From an uncultured Ruminococcus sp. (GTDB lineage Bacteria; Bacillota; Clostridia; Oscillospirales; Ruminococcaceae): a DNA stretch of 37,292 nt. The notes beneath the pieces were generated by a model. It did no database searches. It was not told where the DNA came from and saw only the letters and a list, made by a program, of their open reading frames with translations. Position numbers and translations under genes: made by a program. The number at the start of each line of letters is the position of its first letter. Positions within the stretch are counted from its first letter, which is position 1. The DNA lies in contig CAMZZN010000024.1 of assembly GCA_947345935.1 (NCBI GenBank), positions 1-37,292 on the forward strand. The letters run 5' to 3'. Below, in pieces: positions 15,640 to 23,497 of this stretch.

Positions 15640-17706
15640 ATGCAGTTAGTAATAGCAGAAAAACCGTCAGTAGCGCAGACCATAGCGAAGGTTCTCGGAG
15701 CTGCTGAACGCAAAGACGGATATGTTCAGGGCAGCGGATACATCGTATCATGGTGCGTAGGACACCTTGCAGCACTTGTGAACCCTGAATCATATGACGA
15801 AAAATACAAAGCATGGAGCTTTGAAACGCTGCCAATTATTCCGGAAACATGGAAATTTGGAATACTCCCCTCGACCAAAAAACAATTTTACGTCCTGAAA
15901 GAGCTTATGTTTCGCAGCGATATAGACGAGATCGTCTGTGCTACCGATGCAGGACGTGAGGGAGAAGCTATTTTCAGATATGTATACAATCTGGTCGGAT
16001 GTAAAAAGCCTTTTAAGAGATTATGGACTTCATCTCTTGAAGAATCTGCAATTCGTGGCGGTTTCAATAATCTGAAAGACGGTCATGAATATGATAATCT
16101 CTATGAAGCCGGACTTTGCCGTGCCAAAGCCGACTGGCTTGTGGGAATGAACGGAACACGATTATTTTCAGTACGCTACAATTCAAAGCTGAACATTGGT
16201 CGTGTTCAGACTCCCACACTTGCCATGATCGTTCAGCGTGACTATGAGGTTAGCAATTTTGTAAAGCAAAAATATTTCACTGTCGAGCTTGACTGCGGAA
16301 CATTTACCGCTTCATCTGAACGCATTGACGATGAAAATCAGGCAAAATCTATTGCTGATATGTGCAGCGGAAAGGACGCTGTTGTTTCTTCCGTAAAAAA
16401 GGAAGTTAAATCAGTTAATCCTCCGAAACTCTATGATCTGACCACGCTTCAGAGAGAAGCCAACAGGCAGTTCGGCTACACAGCTCAGCAAACTCTTGAT
16501 TTAACTCAATCACTTTATGAACAGAAGCTTGTCACATATCCTCGAACCGACAGTCAGTTCATCACAGACGATATGGAGGGTACTGCTGCGGAAATGGTAA
16601 AGCTCGTATGCAGATATATAACGTGCTGCAACGGAATCAGCATCGAGCCTGATATCAAGCGGATCATCAATAACAAAAAAGTTAGCGATCACCATGCGCT
16701 GCTGCCTACAGCTCAGATCGCTGAAAAGGACTTGTCAGCTCTGCCGGAAAGCGAGCGTAATATTCTTTATTTAATATCCGCAAAACTTATTTGCGCAGTT
16801 GCAGAACCGCATAAATATGAATCGGTCAAGGCTATTCTGAATTGCGAAAATAATGAATTTACAGCAACAGGCAAAACAGTTATAAACGACGGTTGGAAAA
16901 AGCTTGAACAGCGTATAAAATCGCTGCTCAAAAGCGAAAATACAGAAGAAAAAACAAATACTCCGGAAAAATCTTTGCCGGAGCTTACAGACGGTCAGAT
17001 AATTAAAAATGTATCAGCTTCAACGGCTGAACACTGGACAAGTCCTCCGAAGCCTTTCACAGAAGATACGCTGCTGTCCGCTATGGAGACTGCCGGAAAT
17101 AAGGAATATGACGAGGATTCTGACGTTGAAAAGAAAGGCTTGGGAACTCCTGCTACAAGAGCTGCCATTATCGAGGGGCTTGTCAAACGTGAATATATCG
17201 AGCGAAAAAAGAAGCAGCTTATTGCGACTGATAAGGGCGTAAATCTGATCAAGGTTGTTCCCGATGAAGTGAAGAGTCCGAAAATGACTGCCAACTGGGA
17301 AACGGATCTGCAAAGCATCGAGAAAGGGATGTACAGTCCGGATTCGTTTATGGGACAGATAGAAAACTATGTTAAACAGCTTTGCAGCAATTACGCTTCG
17401 TTTGCGGAAAATCCTGCATTTGCAAAGAAAGTGAATGAAATCGGTGTTTGTCCTAAGTGCGGCAAGAATGTTCTGGAAACAGCGAAAGCTTATTCATGCT
17501 GCGGCGGAAGAAACGGCTGCGGATTTATTATATGGAAAACAATTGCTTCTAAAAACATTTCTGTCGCTCAGGCTAAAAAGCTTATTGAAAAGAAAAAGAC
17601 TGACCTCATAAAAGGATTCAAAAGTAAAGCCGGCAAGGAATTCAATGCCTACATTGTACTCAAAGAAGATTTTACAACCGGGTTTGAATTTGAGAATAAA
17701 AAATAA
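15640..17706 (+). CDS. topB: DNA topoisomerase III
   Basis: A 688-residue type IA topoisomerase. The Toprim domain starts at once (MQLVIAEKPSVAQTIAKVLG) and includes ATDAGREGEAIFRYVYN. Other family blocks are NIGRVQTPTLAMIVQRD and the active-site LVTYPRTDS, with nucleophile Y300. Residues ~600-640 are a zinc ribbon (C-P-K-C and a Cys/Gly-rich second pair). A topB gene after the transfer operon is a fixed feature of this ICE group; it probably resolves single-stranded or linked DNA during transfer and replication. The start has AAAGGA in front. The stop is followed directly by boundary palindrome copy 2. Confidence 0.95.
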   Translation: MQLVIAEKPSVAQTIAKVLGAAERKDGYVQGSGYIVSWCVGHLAALVNPESYDEKYKAWSFETLPIIPETWKFGILPSTKKQFYVLKELMFRSDIDEIVCATDAGREGEAIFRYVYNLVGCKKPFKRLWTSSLEESAIRGGFNNLKDGHEYDNLYEAGLCRAKADWLVGMNGTRLFSVRYNSKLNIGRVQTPTLAMIVQRDYEVSNFVKQKYFTVELDCGTFTASSERIDDENQAKSIADMCSGKDAVVSSVKKEVKSVNPPKLYDLTTLQREANRQFGYTAQQTLDLTQSLYEQKLVTYPRTDSQFITDDMEGTAAEMVKLVCRYITCCNGISIEPDIKRIINNKKVSDHHALLPTAQIAEKDLSALPESERNILYLISAKLICAVAEPHKYESVKAILNCENNEFTATGKTVINDGWKKLEQRIKSLLKSENTEEKTNTPEKSLPELTDGQIIKNVSASTAEHWTSPPKPFTEDTLLSAMETAGNKEYDEDSDVEKKGLGTPATRAAIIEGLVKREYIERKKKQLIATDKGVNLIKVVPDEVKSPKMTANWETDLQSIEKGMYSPDSFMGQIENYVKQLCSNYASFAENPAFAKKVNEIGVCPKCGKNVLETAKAYSCCGGRNGCGFIIWKTIASKNISVAQAKKLIEKKKTDLIKGFKSKAGKEFNAYIVLKEDFTTGFEFENKK

Positions 17707-17725
17707 GTGTGTCACGGTGACACAC
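17707..17725. repeat. Boundary palindrome, copy 2
   Basis: Perfect 9-bp arms GTGTGTCAC/GTGACACAC around one G. It starts on the base after the topB stop codon and lies 12 bases before the RBS of the next gene. Confidence 0.85.
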
Positions 17726-17751
17726 CCTACCAAAATGAAAGGACAATTGTT

Positions 17752-19014
17752 ATGGCTTTCATACAATACACAAACGGAAAAAACAAATACCTCAAGCCAT
17801 ATTCCGATACAAAAAAATATCGTAATAATCTCTTGTTAACCCAAAACAAAAGATTATCCATGGATTATGCAAAGGATAAAAACGTTCTTGTAATCGGCGC
17901 AGCCGGGAGCGGAAAAACTCAAAATTATGTTATTCCAAATATAATGCAGATGAATAGCAGCTATATAATTTCCGGATCAACAAGCAAAACGATGCTTACA
18001 ACCCTTAAGATACTCAAAAAGAGCAAATACGCAATCAAGGTTATAAATACGGATAACATAAATAAAACCATGCATTATAACCCATTTGCATACATACACA
18101 GTGAAGATGATATTCTTAACTTCGTTGATGTTCTTCTGGATAATACTACCGGACTTGATTATGATCTATGGAGGAAAGCAGAAAAATTGTTGCTCACTTC
18201 ATACACAGCATTGTTACTGTATTTTCCTAAAGAAGAACAAAGCATTGAAGAACTTTCTATTTGGCTTAATTACAATTTAACATCAGACGAAGAAAATTTT
18301 CAGAATAGCGTTGATCTGATGTTTGAAGCTCTGGAAGAAGAATATCCCGGCTGTTTTGCCGTAAACCAGTACAAGCGTTATAAGCTTGCTGTCGGTAAAA
18401 ACGCTGAATCTGTTTTGAATTCATGCCGTAAAAGACTTTCCTTTTTTAACAGAAAAGAGGTCAGAGCTGTTATGAAATACGATCAAATGCAGCTTGATAA
18501 AATCGGTTATAAAAAAACAGCTTTGTTTGTCATATTCTCGAAAAATACTTCTGATTACGAAATCATTATAAAGCTTTTTCTGTCACAGCTTTTCAGAATT
18601 CTCAGCAGAGAAACTAAAAGCGATACTGCGAACTACATAAAATATAACCGCTATCATATAAGCTGCTTTCTTGATGATTTTTCGTATCTCAGCCGTATAC
18701 ATCGTTTTGAGAAATCAATCACAGCTATGCGAAACAACAATGTTTCAGTATCGATCATGTTACGGTCATATTCTCAGTTGAAGTCAGTTTATAAAGATGC
18801 TGCCGATACTATTGTTAAAAGCTGTGATATTATGCTTTTTCTTGGAGGTTACAACATTGCTGCTATTCGAGAGTTATCTGAAAGTTATGATCTGAATTGC
18901 GGCGAACTATTCAAAAAACAGAAAAAATGTGTTCTCAAAATAAGAGGATTGAAGCCTTTACGTTCCTATAAATACAATATAACCAAACATCCCCGATATA
19001 AGGAGCTTAAATAG
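17752..19014 (+). CDS. Second VirD4-like ATPase without membrane anchor
   Basis: A 420-residue paralogue of the VirD4 at 4433-6178 that lacks the ~100 N-terminal residues with both membrane segments. Walker A is intact (GAAGSGKT, G49-T56). The Walker B block is LDDFSYL, so the catalytic Glu of VirD4 (E406) is Asp309 here. The DPKGT block after the P-loop is replaced by ISGSTSKTM, and a ~40-residue part near the C-terminus is missing. Clear matches remain: HYNPFAYIHSE, GCFAVNQYKRYKLAVGK, MLRSYSQLKSVYKDAADTI and LKIRGLKP. It starts at ATG 17752 with AAAGGA. The gene stands alone between boundary palindromes 2 and 3. It may modulate the coupling protein or be decaying; the reading frame is fully open. 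Confidence 0.8.
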   Translation: MAFIQYTNGKNKYLKPYSDTKKYRNNLLLTQNKRLSMDYAKDKNVLVIGAAGSGKTQNYVIPNIMQMNSSYIISGSTSKTMLTTLKILKKSKYAIKVINTDNINKTMHYNPFAYIHSEDDILNFVDVLLDNTTGLDYDLWRKAEKLLLTSYTALLLYFPKEEQSIEELSIWLNYNLTSDEENFQNSVDLMFEALEEEYPGCFAVNQYKRYKLAVGKNAESVLNSCRKRLSFFNRKEVRAVMKYDQMQLDKIGYKKTALFVIFSKNTSDYEIIIKLFLSQLFRILSRETKSDTANYIKYNRYHISCFLDDFSYLSRIHRFEKSITAMRNNNVSVSIMLRSYSQLKSVYKDAADTIVKSCDIMLFLGGYNIAAIRELSESYDLNCGELFKKQKKCVLKIRGLKPLRSYKYNITKHPRYKELK

Positions 19015-19020
19015 AAATAG

Positions 19021-19037
19021 TGTGTCACAGTGACATA
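19021..19037. repeat. Boundary palindrome, copy 3
   Basis: TGTGTCACAGTGACATA: one mismatch in the right arm. It fills the convergent gap between the VirD4 paralogue (stop at 19014) and mazF (stop at 19041). Confidence 0.8.
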
Positions 19038-19040
19038 CTA

Positions 19041-19370
19041 TCACTCGGATTCAATTTCCGCAAAAACAACATCAATAACTTCATGCAGCAGCTCATCAGG
19101 AAGCTTTTCTACGAAAACATATCCTCTGCTGTTCACATCAAGGGTTCTGAGATGCTGACACATAATGCTGCCTGTTGTCTGAGTCCGATCATCGAGCTTA
19201 ATATGCAGCGGAAACTCATTCGGACTATTTGTTATTGGACAAACCATTGCAAGCTTAGTTATATTGTTGAAATAGTTATTGCTTACAACGACAGCCGGAC
19301 GGTATCCTGCTTGTTCATGACCGCTCTGAGGATTAAAGCTGATCTTGATTATATCTCCCTGTTTTACCAT
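19041..19370 (-). CDS. mazF: MazF/PemK-like endoribonuclease toxin
   Basis: A 109-residue MazF. It opens with VKQGDIIKISFNPQSGHEQAGYRPAVVVSN, which includes the family G-x-E-x-x-x-x-R-P-x-V-V-x-S core, and continues with VCPITN and GSIMCQHLRTLD. MazF toxins cut mRNA at short sequences. The start overlaps the end of mazE by 7 bases, so translation is coupled and antitoxin comes first. It ends 3 bases from boundary palindrome 3. All core residues are present, so it is probably active. Confidence 0.9.
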   Translation of the reverse strand: MVKQGDIIKISFNPQSGHEQAGYRPAVVVSNNYFNNITKLAMVCPITNSPNEFPLHIKLDDRTQTTGSIMCQHLRTLDVNSRGYVFVEKLPDELLHEVIDVVFAEIESE

Positions 19371-19612
19371 TCTTCGTTACCCTCACTTTCTCCCCAGTCG
19401 ATCTCACTGCACTTATACTCGCCTGTGTAGTCACTGAAAAGCTCCTCAATTGTCTTATGTTTTCTTTTGTTTTCAGCCTTCTTTATAAGAAGCATACCGT
19501 TATCAACAATAAGTTCTACACACTCGCCGCTTTCAACATTGATCTCATTCAAAACAGACTTCGGAATCCTTATCCCCTGACTGTTTCCCCACTTCTGAAC
19601 TGTAGTAGTCAT
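19364..19612 (-). CDS. mazE: MazE-like antitoxin (AbrB fold)
   Basis: An 82-residue protein with the MazE N-terminal swapped hairpin (VQKWGNSQGIRIPKSVLNEI, then GECVELIVDNGMLLIKKA). The acidic C-terminal tail (~50-82), which should bind and block MazF, is rich in Glu and Trp. AGGAGA lies 7 bases before the ATG. The promoter at 19645-19673 carries two palindromic octamers, likely the autoregulatory operator. Confidence 0.9.
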   Translation of the reverse strand: MTTTVQKWGNSQGIRIPKSVLNEINVESGECVELIVDNGMLLIKKAENKRKHKTIEELFSDYTGEYKCSEIDWGESEGNEEW

Positions 19613-19634
19613 ACGATCATCTCCTGTTTTAGTT

Positions 19635-19673
19635 GTATATACTTAGTATATACTAAAATAAGTGAAATGTCAA
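19635..19673 (-). promoter_or_regulatory. mazEF promoter and operator
   Basis: On the minus strand: TTGACA (19673-19668), a 17-base spacer and TATACT (19650-19645). Two copies of the self-complementary octamer GTATATAC (19635-19642 and 19646-19653) lie 3 bases apart over the -10 and start region. This is the usual arrangement for MazE-MazF autorepression. Confidence 0.8.
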
Positions 19674-19689
19674 TAACCAAAATAAAAAA

Positions 19690-19706
19690 TGTGTCACCAT
19701 GACACA
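19690..19706. repeat. Boundary palindrome, copy 4
   Basis: TGTGTCACCATGACACA: one mismatch next to the centre. It lies in the divergent gap between the mazEF promoter and the next plus-strand gene, 12 bases before its RBS. Confidence 0.8.
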
Positions 19707-19730
19707 AATAAATAAAAAGGAGAACCCATT

Positions 19731-20249
19731 ATGCAAGAAAACACTTTAACCTCGATCACAATGCTGATCGGAATTTCGGAGGACGAATTCAACTCGCTCC
19801 CAAAAGAAGCACAAAACGAACTGGAATCCGCATATACCGTGAATTCCGGAATACTCAATGCAGATGAAATTTCAGCGGAGCTTAAACGCTTGTACGTTCA
19901 TCATGTTACCAATTCTATTTTATCAGATTTGGCTGAACGTTTCAGTCTCAATCCCGACACACTGAAAAATCTTCCGCAAAGCGCAAGATCGGAGATACTT
20001 ATTCAGTATGAAAATTATAACAGCTACACTGAAATGTATCACATCATACAAAAGTGTATACAAATCTCAAGTCTTAACGAAGCCGCAAAGCTGCTCGATA
20101 CGACCGCTTCGCAGCTTGAAGAAAAATATGATTACGAAACTCTCGCTCAGCTCTGCGGAGCTTACGATATGATGCACGGCATCGAGAGCGACAGCGCAGT
20201 TATCAGGGAAATGACCGCAGTTCTTGCAGAATCAGGAGGTACAAAATGA
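19731..20249 (+). CDS. Hypothetical protein made of three helical repeats
   Basis: A 172-residue, acidic, all-helical protein. It can be read as three copies of a ~50-residue unit starting near residues 8, 56 and 108. The pattern is a hydrophobic helix, I/L-S/T/N, a short gap, the turn L-P/Y, then a second helix ending in an aromatic (Y/E..Y). A further copy is in the next protein (LDISVAQVMALPEELKEIAAAMY), so the two are related. No known family is recognised. AAGGAG precedes the ATG. The stop overlaps the ATG of the next gene, so they are coupled. Confidence 0.65.
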   Translation: MQENTLTSITMLIGISEDEFNSLPKEAQNELESAYTVNSGILNADEISAELKRLYVHHVTNSILSDLAERFSLNPDTLKNLPQSARSEILIQYENYNSYTEMYHIIQKCIQISSLNEAAKLLDTTASQLEEKYDYETLAQLCGAYDMMHGIESDSAVIREMTAVLAESGGTK

Positions 20250-21916
20250 ATTCATTCGGAAATACAGATGTAAAAACCATCGAAAATAAAGCGTACACCA
20301 CTATCGAAACTGAAAAAGCCAACGAGCTTATCGAACGTCTCAACAAAGAGAATATTCTGTTCTACGCACGATATGACGAAAAAAAGATCTCGCTGCAATT
20401 CAACAGAAACGATCTCGATAAGATCAACAGCATTGCAGCTGAACTCGCTCCGCCTAAAGCAGTTGATATTCCAAAACATCCGGAAGAAATTCCCAAAGAA
20501 GGAATAAAATCTGAATCTGCTCCCATTCCTGAACCAACTAATGATATCCCTGCTGAACGTGAAAAGCTTATTCCGCTTATGGAAACTCTGACCGCACATC
20601 AGGAATCAAAAATCAGTAATGCTCAGGAAAAAGTGCAGTCCCATTCAATAAAAATTGACAAGAATGAAAATAAGATTGCTCGATTGAAAGACCGCAGTCA
20701 GAGACTGCGCAACGTTACCGATTTCATGAAAGCTTTGTCAAAAAGCAGCTCTATTCCTGGAATAAAGCGTCTTATTGAAGCTAAAATTGAGAGCAATGAA
20801 CGGAGAATATCCGATATCAATGAAAATAAGATCCCCATTCGTGAGGAAAAAATCGCAAAGCATAAAGCAGCTATTGATGCTCAGACACGGAAAATTGAAA
20901 AATCTCAGGACAAAATTGACAGATACACGCATCTCAGCGATTTTGTAAAGAGCTTCGGTTTCTCAGACCGTGCCGAACGTCACGAGCATTTTATGTCATC
21001 GCTGATCAATCTTAACGGCGATTCGCAGAAAAGAACTGCCGGAAAGCTTGAACGCTGCGTGGATAAATTACATGCTTTAAACAACGAGTATTCGCTTACG
21101 GACAGCGCAGTGAAAAAGACGGAGATCAACGCTAAGATCGTTAAACTGAACGGCAGGCGCACGTCTCTTTCCGGCAAACTGGACAAGCTCCAGAACGCTC
21201 AGCTTGACTATATCAGCATTAAAAATAATGAATTCGGCAAGCAGACTCCGGACCTTGTAAACGGTCTTATTGAAAACAGCGGAAAAGCTCTTGACAACGC
21301 ATTGACTGCAAAAACAAGCTCTATAAACTCAGTTATTGACGCTGTTGCTCTTGATAATGCAGGATATATTGCAGACAAGATTGAAATGATAACCTTTGAA
21401 AATCCCCTTAAAAATGCAGAAATGAGCGTTGAGCAAAATGCAAACATGATTGACGGCGTTATAAATAATCTTCCGACCGAAGAAGTTCAGGAAATAAAAT
21501 CCGAAGCTCCTCCGGAGCATTCTCAGGAGCAGTCTGAATACGAAAACATTCTGCCAAAGGTTGCTGAAACACTCGATATTTCCGTAGCACAGGTAATGGC
21601 TCTGCCGGAGGAATTAAAGGAGATCGCCGCCGCTATGTACATAAATAATTCAGATATGCCAAAAAGCGAGCTTAAAAAAATACTTTCCGATACGCTGGAG
21701 CTTACTCCGCAGTCGGCTGATATCCCTCGTTCTGAGCAGACCGTTCATGAAACTGCTGAAATAAAAGACATTTCTGAGAGAAAAAAGCCGGAATCAAGAG
21801 CTATGCCTGTCACATTTTCCCGTGCGGCGCAAAAGGAATTTACTGAAATCGCCGAAAAGAACAACAGTCAGCCCGACAGGAACGAACCCAAGAAATCACA
21901 GGAAACATCGCTTTAA
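20246..21916 (+). CDS. Coiled-coil polyvalent-type protein with shared C-terminal motif
   Basis: A 556-residue protein. Residues ~9-67 are one copy of a ~60-residue alpha/beta module found also in the next two proteins (AYTTIETEKANELIERLNKE, ILFYARY, then a strand and a helix). Residues ~120-330 form long coiled coils. Residues ~430-485 carry the helical unit seen three times in the preceding protein. The end (TFSRAAQKEFTEIA from residue 523) is the F-S-R-x-x-Q-K-x-F motif shared with three other proteins of the element. No enzymatic motif is visible. The ATG overlaps the upstream stop (ATGA) with GGAGGT in front. Position before the methylase-helicase suggests a structural or DNA-escort role; this is inference. 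Confidence 0.65.
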   Translation: MNSFGNTDVKTIENKAYTTIETEKANELIERLNKENILFYARYDEKKISLQFNRNDLDKINSIAAELAPPKAVDIPKHPEEIPKEGIKSESAPIPEPTNDIPAEREKLIPLMETLTAHQESKISNAQEKVQSHSIKIDKNENKIARLKDRSQRLRNVTDFMKALSKSSSIPGIKRLIEAKIESNERRISDINENKIPIREEKIAKHKAAIDAQTRKIEKSQDKIDRYTHLSDFVKSFGFSDRAERHEHFMSSLINLNGDSQKRTAGKLERCVDKLHALNNEYSLTDSAVKKTEINAKIVKLNGRRTSLSGKLDKLQNAQLDYISIKNNEFGKQTPDLVNGLIENSGKALDNALTAKTSSINSVIDAVALDNAGYIADKIEMITFENPLKNAEMSVEQNANMIDGVINNLPTEEVQEIKSEAPPEHSQEQSEYENILPKVAETLDISVAQVMALPEELKEIAAAMYINNSDMPKSELKKILSDTLELTPQSADIPRSEQTVHETAEIKDISERKKPESRAMPVTFSRAAQKEFTEIAEKNNSQPDRNEPKKSQETSL

Positions 21917-21934
21917 TGCTGAAAGGACAACAAT

Positions 21935-23485
21935 ATGCAAACTGATTACAAAGAAAAGTCTACCATTACAGTAGATGAAAATGATGTTCTTGCTTTTGCA
22001 AAGAAAATCGAAAGAAATCAATTAGAAGATAAAACTTTTTCTGAAAAAATAGATGAATACATAGGAGGAAAACTTCGTCCGGACGAAGTTTTAAAAATAG
22101 GTACTACACCATATTGCCTGAGAGCTGTTGGTGCTAATGCTATTCCACTGGTAGTAACTCAAGGCGTTATTGCAAATAGTATGGAAAGTTCAACGATTAT
22201 TAGCAAAAGCATCAGTAAAAAACATACAGAACAACATAATATTCCAGAATCAGTTATAAAAAATATACCACAGGCATTAAGAAATCCAGTGCTTATCTGC
22301 AAAGGAAATTTACGTGATACTTTGGTAGTAATAAGTGACTTGAAAAACAAGGAGCAACAGAATGTTATTGTTCCAATGGTTTTGAATGTTAAAGGTCAGC
22401 ATGGACGTGTAAATAGAATTACTACTATTCACGGAAAGAAGAATATTCAGAACTTTTTAAATAAGGCTATTGCAGATAATTCAATACTTGCTATGAATAC
22501 AAAAAAAGCAGACGAATTGTTCTCGGATATAGGGATCCAATCTCCCCAATCAACGACAATTATCTGCTTCGATAATAGTATAGCATATTCAACGCAAAAT
22601 GTCAAGCGTCCGGAGCAAAATTTACAATACGATAATATTATCGACAAGCTTAGTTCGGATGGAAAAGCAGAAATCAACGATGACGGCAGTTTCAAAATAA
22701 ACAACGACTTTTATCGTGAACTGCCGAGGGATGATCGTGCAACAGAAGTCGTTCCCGCACGTCATGCAATGGAAATAATGCAGCAGCTTTCTGACAGTGG
22801 AATTGAATTTTCCGCTGTATCACGTCAGAATGATAATGCAGCGATCACCGTACATAAGGATAAAATTGATATCCTTAAACATACTGCCGAAAATATTGCA
22901 GAAAAAACAATACGTCAGGACGATGTGAAATCATCAGATTCCGACAAAATCAATCCTGAATATTATAATAAGCTTAAAAAGGATGAACGCAAGGTTATAC
23001 GGCTTCCCCATAATTCCGGAGACAAAGCGATATCGGCTCTGCAAAGCGCAGGGATTCCTTTTTCGGCGGTAAAAAGCGAAAAACTCACATCAATTACTGT
23101 ACATAAAGACAATGCGCAGGCTTTGGATCAGATCATTTCTGACAGCAGCAAGCAGACTGCCAAGGAGTACATAAACTCGGACTTTTTCAAAAGTCTCCCT
23201 CCTGAAGAACGTCTTTACACTCAGATATCGGGAACTGATAAGGCGAATGAGTTGATGTCCGAACTGAAAAATAATAATATTGGATTTTCAGCTGTAATAG
23301 ATAAAGAAAAAAATTCGGCAAAGGTAACCGTTGCTAAAAAGGATACATCTGCATTAAAAAAAGTGACGGATTCGCTCTTTTCCAGAAAAGCGCAGAAGGA
23401 TTTTTCCGACAAGGCAAAGTCTTTGAATCAGGAACATAATACACGAAATATCGCCAAAAACAAGGATAATCAACATTCTATATAA
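21935..23485 (+). CDS. Polyvalent protein: MuF-C-like domain plus three ~60-residue modules
   Basis: A 516-residue protein. Residues ~48-220 resemble the phage MuF C-terminal domain (a BECR-type RNase-fold family known from polyvalent proteins of phages and conjugative elements). Supporting blocks are KIGTTPYCLRAVG, a strand with PLVVTQGVI, IPESVIKNIPQALRNPVLICKG, IVPMVLNV and ITTIHGKKNIQNFL. Residues ~256-322, ~340-400 and ~414-478 are three copies of one module (FY..LP.DER, A..IM..L...GI.FSAV, then a strand with TVHKD). The tail from residue 481 (LFSRKAQKDFSDKA) is the shared motif. It starts at ATG 21935 after AAAGGA. The MuF-C assignment is by pattern only; whether the RNase site is active is unknown. 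Confidence 0.68.
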   Translation: MQTDYKEKSTITVDENDVLAFAKKIERNQLEDKTFSEKIDEYIGGKLRPDEVLKIGTTPYCLRAVGANAIPLVVTQGVIANSMESSTIISKSISKKHTEQHNIPESVIKNIPQALRNPVLICKGNLRDTLVVISDLKNKEQQNVIVPMVLNVKGQHGRVNRITTIHGKKNIQNFLNKAIADNSILAMNTKKADELFSDIGIQSPQSTTIICFDNSIAYSTQNVKRPEQNLQYDNIIDKLSSDGKAEINDDGSFKINNDFYRELPRDDRATEVVPARHAMEIMQQLSDSGIEFSAVSRQNDNAAITVHKDKIDILKHTAENIAEKTIRQDDVKSSDSDKINPEYYNKLKKDERKVIRLPHNSGDKAISALQSAGIPFSAVKSEKLTSITVHKDNAQALDQIISDSSKQTAKEYINSDFFKSLPPEERLYTQISGTDKANELMSELKNNNIGFSAVIDKEKNSAKVTVAKKDTSALKKVTDSLFSRKAQKDFSDKAKSLNQEHNTRNIAKNKDNQHSI

Positions 23486-23497
23486 GGAGTGAATACA

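Noticed and set aside
19020..19430. 136-residue plus-strand frame opposite mazF
   Set aside because: It is antisense to a clear MazF/MazE pair, begins in the boundary palindrome and gives no recognisable protein.
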